From: Oscillospiraceae bacterium NTUH-002-81
GTDB taxonomy: Bacteria > Bacillota > Clostridia > Lachnospirales > Lachnospiraceae
Length of the DNA: 64,000 nucleotides
Direction of reading: 5' to 3'
Assembly (NCBI GenBank): GCA_032620915.1
Contig: CP136052.1
Location: 3,542,001 to 3,606,000 of the forward strand
Both the position numbers and the translations under genes were made by a program. The notes beneath the pieces are model-generated. The model was not told where the DNA came from and ran no database searches. It was given only the letters and a program-made list of their open reading frames with translations. Positions 59,567 through 64,000 of the stretch are shown in pieces; positions within the stretch are counted from its first letter, which is position 1; each line of letters begins with the position of its first letter.

Positions 59567-59979
59567 TTTCTATTATATTGCATTTTTCTACTTTCCAAAC
59601 CCTTTCTGCTGAATTTACTCTTTATAATAAACGTATCAAAATGAAAAAAATCACAGCAAATTTCAAATTATTTTATTTTTGTACAATATCACTATAATTT
59701 GTCTCAGGGTAAAGAAACAAATGCACCTGTTATAGTGGCTCCGCCGTAGTTCCAACTTTTACATGGAATAAAAGGAAAAGGACAGCACAAAAAAGACGAA
59801 ACTGCACTGCCTTTCCTGGCCAGATACAGTTCCACCTCTTTACATTCCTTTTTTGTTATTTAATGTATTCTTTTATTAACATCTGATCTTTTAGACAATG
59901 CTTAAATACTTTGTTATAAAGGATTCAGATATCGTCACTTTTTCTCACTAACGATGCGATTTTCCTGATGCTCCGACAC
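59567..59979. other. Gene-free AT-rich gap
   Basis: No supported gene. Near 59780-59815 AAAGGCAG/CTGTCCTTT on the minus strand forms a weak hairpin that may terminate the hybrid kinase transcript. The remainder is AT-rich and probably holds the promoter of the helix-turn-helix gene. Confidence 0.4.
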
Positions 59980-61959
59980 TTATCTGTCATTTTGTTTCTG
60001 CTTCAGTTCCTTTTCCAAACATGTATCGTCTTTAATGTATTTAGCGATTGTATCAGTTACTTCTTCCATGTTAATCGGCTTGGAAATATGGTCATTCATG
60101 CCTGAATCCAAGGATTCCTGAATATCATCTATAAAAGCATTTGCAGACAAAGCTATAATTGGAATCGTAACTGCATCGGACCGTTCTATACCCAAGGCTC
60201 GAATGGCTTTTGCTGCTTGGTGTCCATCCATGTTTGGCATCATAATATCCATCAAAATAAGGTCGTATGTGCCTCGTGGATGATTTTTAAACAAATCCAC
60301 AACTTCTTTTCCGTCTGATGCGCGTGTTACGGTCATACCAGCATCTTCCAGTATTATCGTAGCAAGTTCAGCATTTAGATCATTATCCTCAGCCATAAGA
60401 ACATGAATACCCGTCAAATCTCTATGTAGACGTTGTTTTTGTTCTGATTGAATAACCTGTTCTGGCAACTCCAGTGGGATCTCCACTGTGAATGTAGAAC
60501 CTACACCTTTTTTGCTCTCAACAGCAATCGAACCGCCCATCATATCCACATATTTTTTTGTGATGGCCATACCAAGACCGGTTCCCTTATATTGAGTTCT
60601 GGCATTAGCATCATCTTCTTGTGAAAACGGATCGAATAATTTTTTCTGGAACTCTTCGCTCATGCCAATACCGTTATCTCGAACAACATAACGAGTTATG
60701 ATATGTTTCTCATCCGCTCCTGGGTAACTGCTGATATCCAAAGTAATCTTTCCGCCGTCCTTGGTGAATTTCACAGCATTGCCAAGAAGATTCACCAAAA
60801 CTTCTCGGATACGCACAACATCCGCAAGGACATATGGGTTCTTTGGTCTTTCTCGATGTACTTCAAACTTAAGATCTCGGTTATAAAGAAGTCCATTCAT
60901 AATCGCCTGGACGTTATCTGTCAATTGAGTAATGTCCACTGGCTCGGGCGAAATAGTAACTTTTCCACTTTCAATGCGAGTAAAATCCAGAACGTCATTC
61001 AACAAAGAGAGAAGATGATTCGAACTTTTTTGAACTTTCTCCAAGCTATCATGAATATCTGAAACCGTGTTCTGGTGAAGCGCAATGTTTGTAAATCCAA
61101 TAATGGCATTCATCGGCGTTCTGATGTCATGGCTAATACTAAGCAAAAACGCAGATTTTGCTTTGTTGGCAGCATCTGCTTCCTCAGCGGCGGTCATTAA
61201 TAATTGTTTTTGTTTTTGCTCTTCTGCCTTGCTTTTCTGGTAAACATAATAGGTATATAGACAAATTAAAAGCAATACAGCTCCTGCGACTAAACCGCAG
61301 ATGATGGAAATATGATTCGTCTTTTCAACCATTCCATAAGCCGATTGCATATCCATTTCAATGCAAAATGCGCCAATGATTTCTCCTGTCCCATCATGAT
61401 TTGCGCTTACAGGATAGCAAGCCGTAAAAATCGGCCCCCATGTTGTATCAATGATATCCTGAGAGTACACACTCTCCCCAGAAATAGCCCTATCAATATA
61501 CGGAACCATTTCTTCCTCAATATAATCTCCAGGGTGCCTTACATCATCCGCATCCGAATCCAAACCGTCTACCACGTAAACGAGTTTTCCTTCTTCATTT
61601 TTTTTAGCGGTGTAAATATATCGAGTAGAATTCAGTGTTCTGATTTCATTGAAATATGAAGAAATATCCTTATATATTTGCTTCTTTTCATCAGATTGAT
61701 CTTTGATTTGATCAAAATCTTCTTTGCTGATTCTTCCATCCACAAGTTTGTGTACTGCATCTGCACTCGCTGTATCACGCGCAATTTCTGTTTCAAGGGC
61801 GGTCTTAGTGTAAGAACTTTGCAGGATAAATGTGTACAGTGCTATTACAAAAATTATCGAAAGCCCCATAAGCACAAGGATACTACCTGTATTCTTCAGT
61901 CTAAGGAATTTCTTTTTCTTCAAATTAACTCCTTCTTTTGTTTTCTTCATGTCGTTCAC
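59980..61959 (-). CDS. Hybrid sensor histidine kinase with receiver domain
   Basis: A 659-residue kinase with a basic N-terminus, a first helix (about 28-48), an extracytoplasmic sensor of about 170 residues (ending near the GAFCIEMDMQSAYGMV segment), a second helix (about 218-240), the H-box LSISHDIRTPMNAIIGFT, ATP motifs DNGIGM and GTGLGMAI, and a receiver with Asp in YDLILMDIMMPNMDG. The GTG at 61959 has GAGAGG six bases upstream; TTG at 61923 with AAGGAG is an alternative. It is a paralogue of the kinase at 39490-41775 but has no binding protein next to it. Confidence 0.9.
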   Translation of the reverse strand: MNDMKKTKEGVNLKKKKFLRLKNTGSILVLMGLSIIFVIALYTFILQSSYTKTALETEIARDTASADAVHKLVDGRISKEDFDQIKDQSDEKKQIYKDISSYFNEIRTLNSTRYIYTAKKNEEGKLVYVVDGLDSDADDVRHPGDYIEEEMVPYIDRAISGESVYSQDIIDTTWGPIFTACYPVSANHDGTGEIIGAFCIEMDMQSAYGMVEKTNHISIICGLVAGAVLLLICLYTYYVYQKSKAEEQKQKQLLMTAAEEADAANKAKSAFLLSISHDIRTPMNAIIGFTNIALHQNTVSDIHDSLEKVQKSSNHLLSLLNDVLDFTRIESGKVTISPEPVDITQLTDNVQAIMNGLLYNRDLKFEVHRERPKNPYVLADVVRIREVLVNLLGNAVKFTKDGGKITLDISSYPGADEKHIITRYVVRDNGIGMSEEFQKKLFDPFSQEDDANARTQYKGTGLGMAITKKYVDMMGGSIAVESKKGVGSTFTVEIPLELPEQVIQSEQKQRLHRDLTGIHVLMAEDNDLNAELATIILEDAGMTVTRASDGKEVVDLFKNHPRGTYDLILMDIMMPNMDGHQAAKAIRALGIERSDAVTIPIIALSANAFIDDIQESLDSGMNDHISKPINMEEVTDTIAKYIKDDTCLEKELKQKQNDR

Positions 61960-62208
61960 TCATATCCTCTCTTCATTCTCTTCCAAATATTCCGAGCATT
62001 TTATTATATCACAGCAACATATTGTTCCGCTATCAATTTTTCAAGACATGTGTCTATGACAAATACATTATTAAAAAATGGTACAATGCCAATAGCTGTC
62101 ATCTCTCTTCTCCATTTTTTAGCTGCTTCAGCAATAATCCGCACATCCAAAATAAACATTTCTTTGATTTTTTGTGTTTATACCTGAGAGCTAAGAATAG
62201 CAGGGACA

Positions 62209-62270
62209 GGCAGTGTATATACACTGCCGGGCATTCGCCTCAAAAGCGGGACCCTCCCCACTTTTGGAAT
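62209..62270 (+). other. oriT-like region: perfect 20-bp palindrome plus hairpin
   Basis: GGCAGTGTATATACACTGCC (62209-62228) is a perfect palindrome. It is followed by CAAAAGCGGG and CCCCACTTTTG arms (about 62241-62266). The MobC relic begins 45 bases further on. In mobilizable elements the transfer origin typically lies just before mobC, which supports an oriT reading. No nick site was identified. Confidence 0.55.
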
Positions 62271-62314
62271 CTTCGCTTCGCTCGATTTTATGAAAACATA
62301 AGGGAGATTTTTAT

Positions 62315-62449
62315 ATGGCAAACAGAAAAAGAGATGTACAGATACCACTTATTTGAAAGCAATGTATCAGGAAATGCACAAGATTGGTGTGAACATCAAT
62401 CAGCTTACCAAAGTCGCAAATACAGTAGGTACTGCCACACCACAAGATA
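62315..62449 (+). pseudogene. MobC relaxosome protein remnant
   Basis: The start is intact (AGGGAG, then MANRKRDVQIPL), typical of MobC proteins, but stops after 13 codons. The C-terminal part, TYLKAMYQEMHKIGVNINQL followed by TKVANTVGTATPQDI, follows in another frame, so the middle (ribbon-helix-helix DNA-binding part) is deleted. It then joins a SLOG-family fragment. Confidence 0.68.
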
Positions 62450-62806
62450 TTCCTTGTTGGGCGAGACGGAGAATTTGATCAGCTTGTTTCATCAACGGTT
62501 CGCAGATGCAAGCGAACCATCCGTGATGACAACAGTTCTCTCGTTCTTGTACTGCCATATATGACGGCAGAATATCGGGACAATGAACAGGCATTTCATG
62601 AGTATTATGATGAAATTGAAATCTGTCTCGAATCCGCAGAAAAGCACTTCAAGTCCGCCCATCAAGTCAGAAACCGGTCCATGGTTGACCGGTCGGATTT
62701 AGTTATTTTCTGCGTAAAACGCAATTCTGGCGGAGCTTATCGGACCATGCAATATGCAAAAAAGGCAGATGCAAAGATCATGAATCTGCCAGATGTACCT
62801 CGTTGA
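62450..62806 (+). pseudogene. SLOG/DUF1273-like protein, 5'-truncated
   Basis: Open from FLVGRDGEFDQLVSSTVRRC with LVLVLPYMTAEYRDN and RNRSMVDRSDLVIFCVKRNS, then GGAYRTMQYAKKADAKIMNL. The layout recalls SLOG-type Rossmann-like proteins common on plasmids and conjugative elements. The N-terminal strand is missing, replaced by the MobC relic. Confidence 0.6.
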
Positions 62807-62838
62807 CTTTCGTATTATTTTTCTCGGAAAGGAAGAAC

Positions 62839-63354
62839 ATGAATAAAAAGAAACGAATAGCCATTCTACTTGCCGTCATTATTGTTGTGGCAGTTGGAAT
62901 TATAATTGCGGTGGCATCACATCAGAAACAGGAAATGGACTTCGATGAATTTGCTGACCGTTTTGAAAAGAGCGCAGAAGAAGTTCTTGGAGAAGATGTA
63001 AGGAAGATCTCCAAAACAGAACTCGCAGCCACACTGACCTATGGAGACCCAAATGACAAGGATAACAACATCTACTACCGTATCCTTAAAACCACATTTT
63101 ACGAAGGAGGCCCGGAAGAAATCACCGGATTACATACGGAAGCCCTGGGTTTGCTTTTCCCTGTTGACAGTATGGACAGTTGTGAGGAAATGATGATTCA
63201 GGATTGGCCGGGCGCTCTTTACAAGAAAGATGACACGGCATTTCTCTGTTGGACTTATTCTCCGGAAGTCACTTATGTTCTGGAATACACTCCAAGCAAA
63301 CTTGATGATTCCGAAATCATCAAAATGGCTGAAAGTGCAGAACCTGTAAAATAA
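62839..63354 (+). CDS. Membrane-anchored or secreted protein of unknown function
   Basis: A 171-residue protein: basic start MNKKKR, a helix (about 7-27, signal anchor) and a soluble acidic domain (DFDEFADRFEKSAEEVLGED, then later FPVDSMDSCEEMMIQDW). Two Cys and several Trp occur in the soluble part. GGAAAGGAAG lies before the ATG. I do not recognise the family. It follows the SLOG fragment by 32 bases and ends in a terminator. Confidence 0.75.
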   Translation: MNKKKRIAILLAVIIVVAVGIIIAVASHQKQEMDFDEFADRFEKSAEEVLGEDVRKISKTELAATLTYGDPNDKDNNIYYRILKTTFYEGGPEEITGLHTEALGLLFPVDSMDSCEEMMIQDWPGALYKKDDTAFLCWTYSPEVTYVLEYTPSKLDDSEIIKMAESAEPVK

Positions 63355-63357
63355 AAA

Positions 63358-63402
63358 ACCACAGTCTACACTTCAAATCGGAGCGTGACTGTGACTTTTT
63401 TA
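63358..63402 (+). terminator. Terminator after the anchored protein gene
   Basis: CACAGTC and GACTGTG arms followed by a run of T. Confidence 0.65.
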
Positions 63403-63518
63403 TTTATGCACGGGAATGATTTTTCTATTATTCCTTCTTGGAAAAATGTGATTTTATCACGGAGAGTACCCCCGAAACAGGTTATAATACGAGTACAAAA
63501 ACACAAGGAGGTACTCTT

Positions 63519-64000
63519 ATGAGACTGAAAGATAAAGTTGTAATTATCACCGGAGGCAGCCGTGGCATTGGTTACGCTACCGCAGACAAATTTTTGAAGG
63601 AAGGTGCTACGGTAATCCTGACCGCAAGCTCGCAAGGTTCTGCTGATAAAGCGGTTGAGCAGCTAAAAGAAAAATACCCTGATGCAACAGTTGCTGGAAT
63701 CAGTCCTAACCTATCCAATTTGGAATCTGTCCGCAATGCTTTCCGAGAAGCTGCCTCAAAATACGGTTGCATTGATATTCTGGTGAACAATGCCGGTGTA
63801 TCCGAAAGCACTCCCTTTACCGAGTATACGGAGGAAACCTTTGACAAGGTTATGGATCTGAATGTAAAAGGCGTGTTCAATGCTACAAGAGCCGCCAGTG
63901 AGTGCATGATTGCAAAAGGTCACGGTGTTATTCTCTCCACCTCCTCAATGGTTAGCATTTACGGCCAGCCCAGTGGCTTTGCATATCCAGCATCCAAATT
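63519..64000 (+). CDS. Short-chain dehydrogenase/reductase (partial, continues beyond window)
   Basis: The N-terminal 160 residues of an SDR: NAD(P)-binding VVIITGGSRGIGYATAD, DILVNNAGVSES with the NNAG motif, the STSSMVSIYGQ Ser and the YPASK catalytic Tyr-Lys at the window edge. AAGGAGG lies before the ATG, with a perfect TATAAT at 63483-63488. The STSSMVSIYG and FAYPASK blocks recall BaiA-type hydroxysteroid dehydrogenases as well as FabG-like enzymes. Substrate cannot be decided here. Confidence 0.9.
   Translation, partial: MRLKDKVVIITGGSRGIGYATADKFLKEGATVILTASSQGSADKAVEQLKEKYPDATVAGISPNLSNLESVRNAFREAASKYGCIDILVNNAGVSESTPFTEYTEETFDKVMDLNVKGVFNATRAASECMIAKGHGVILSTSSMVSIYGQPSGFAYPASK

Overview
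The window looks like a chromosomal segment of a gut Lachnospiraceae-type Firmicute (Clostridia). Pointers are the T-box upstream of ileS, AGGAGG-type ribosome-binding sites, Firmicute-style -35/-10 promoters, a bile salt hydrolase, a degenerate LytM protein resembling SpoIIQ, and many MATE, ABC and hybrid histidine-kinase genes. No rRNA, tRNA or CRISPR was recognised. Species cannot be fixed by eye.

The left part (about 1-38 kb) is GC-richer and reads as core metabolism. It holds a frameshifted membrane LytM protein, a gamma-glutamyltransferase-family enzyme, a polar amino-acid ABC permease/ATPase pair with an ADI-fold amidinohydrolase, a cytidylate-kinase-like gene and a MATE pump. Next comes a sugar locus (8.0-17.9 kb): four tandem paralogous TIM-barrel epimerases, an amino-acid-type ABC importer and a BtpA/SgcQ protein on the minus strand, divergent from an FGGY kinase and a DeoR regulator. 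After it lie a HAD hydrolase, an EamA transporter, glgP and ileS behind a T-box, a D-Ala-D-Ala carboxypeptidase, a DEDDh exonuclease, a Na+-coupled symporter, an ABC-F ATPase, an isochorismatase-family hydrolase, an aldo/keto reductase with ferredoxin domain, DegV, a second MATE and a YitT protein.

The right part (about 38-63.4 kb) is AT-richer and mosaic, with debris of integrative/mobilizable elements: a PD-(D/E)XK transposase-family relic, an excisionase-like relic, a relaxase fragment, an S24 repressor with a second partial copy, a MobC relic beside an oriT-like palindrome, and a SLOG fragment. Embedded are (i) a sensory module of hybrid kinase, binding lipoprotein and diguanylate cyclase, bracketed by 35-bp inverted repeats, and (ii) a minus-strand module of bile salt hydrolase, small alarmone synthetase, cardiolipin synthase, PLD protein, OmpR-type regulator, histidine kinase, FUSC protein and CDP-alcohol phosphatidyltransferase. 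Module (ii) lies between two 252-bp direct repeats. A short-chain dehydrogenase starts at the right edge.

A window-wide oddity: at least ten genes are broken by what looks like exactly one extra base in a homopolymer, and an eleventh such base could explain an apparent PLD-response-regulator fusion. A systematic homopolymer error in the assembly is the simplest explanation, so most of these genes may be intact in the organism.
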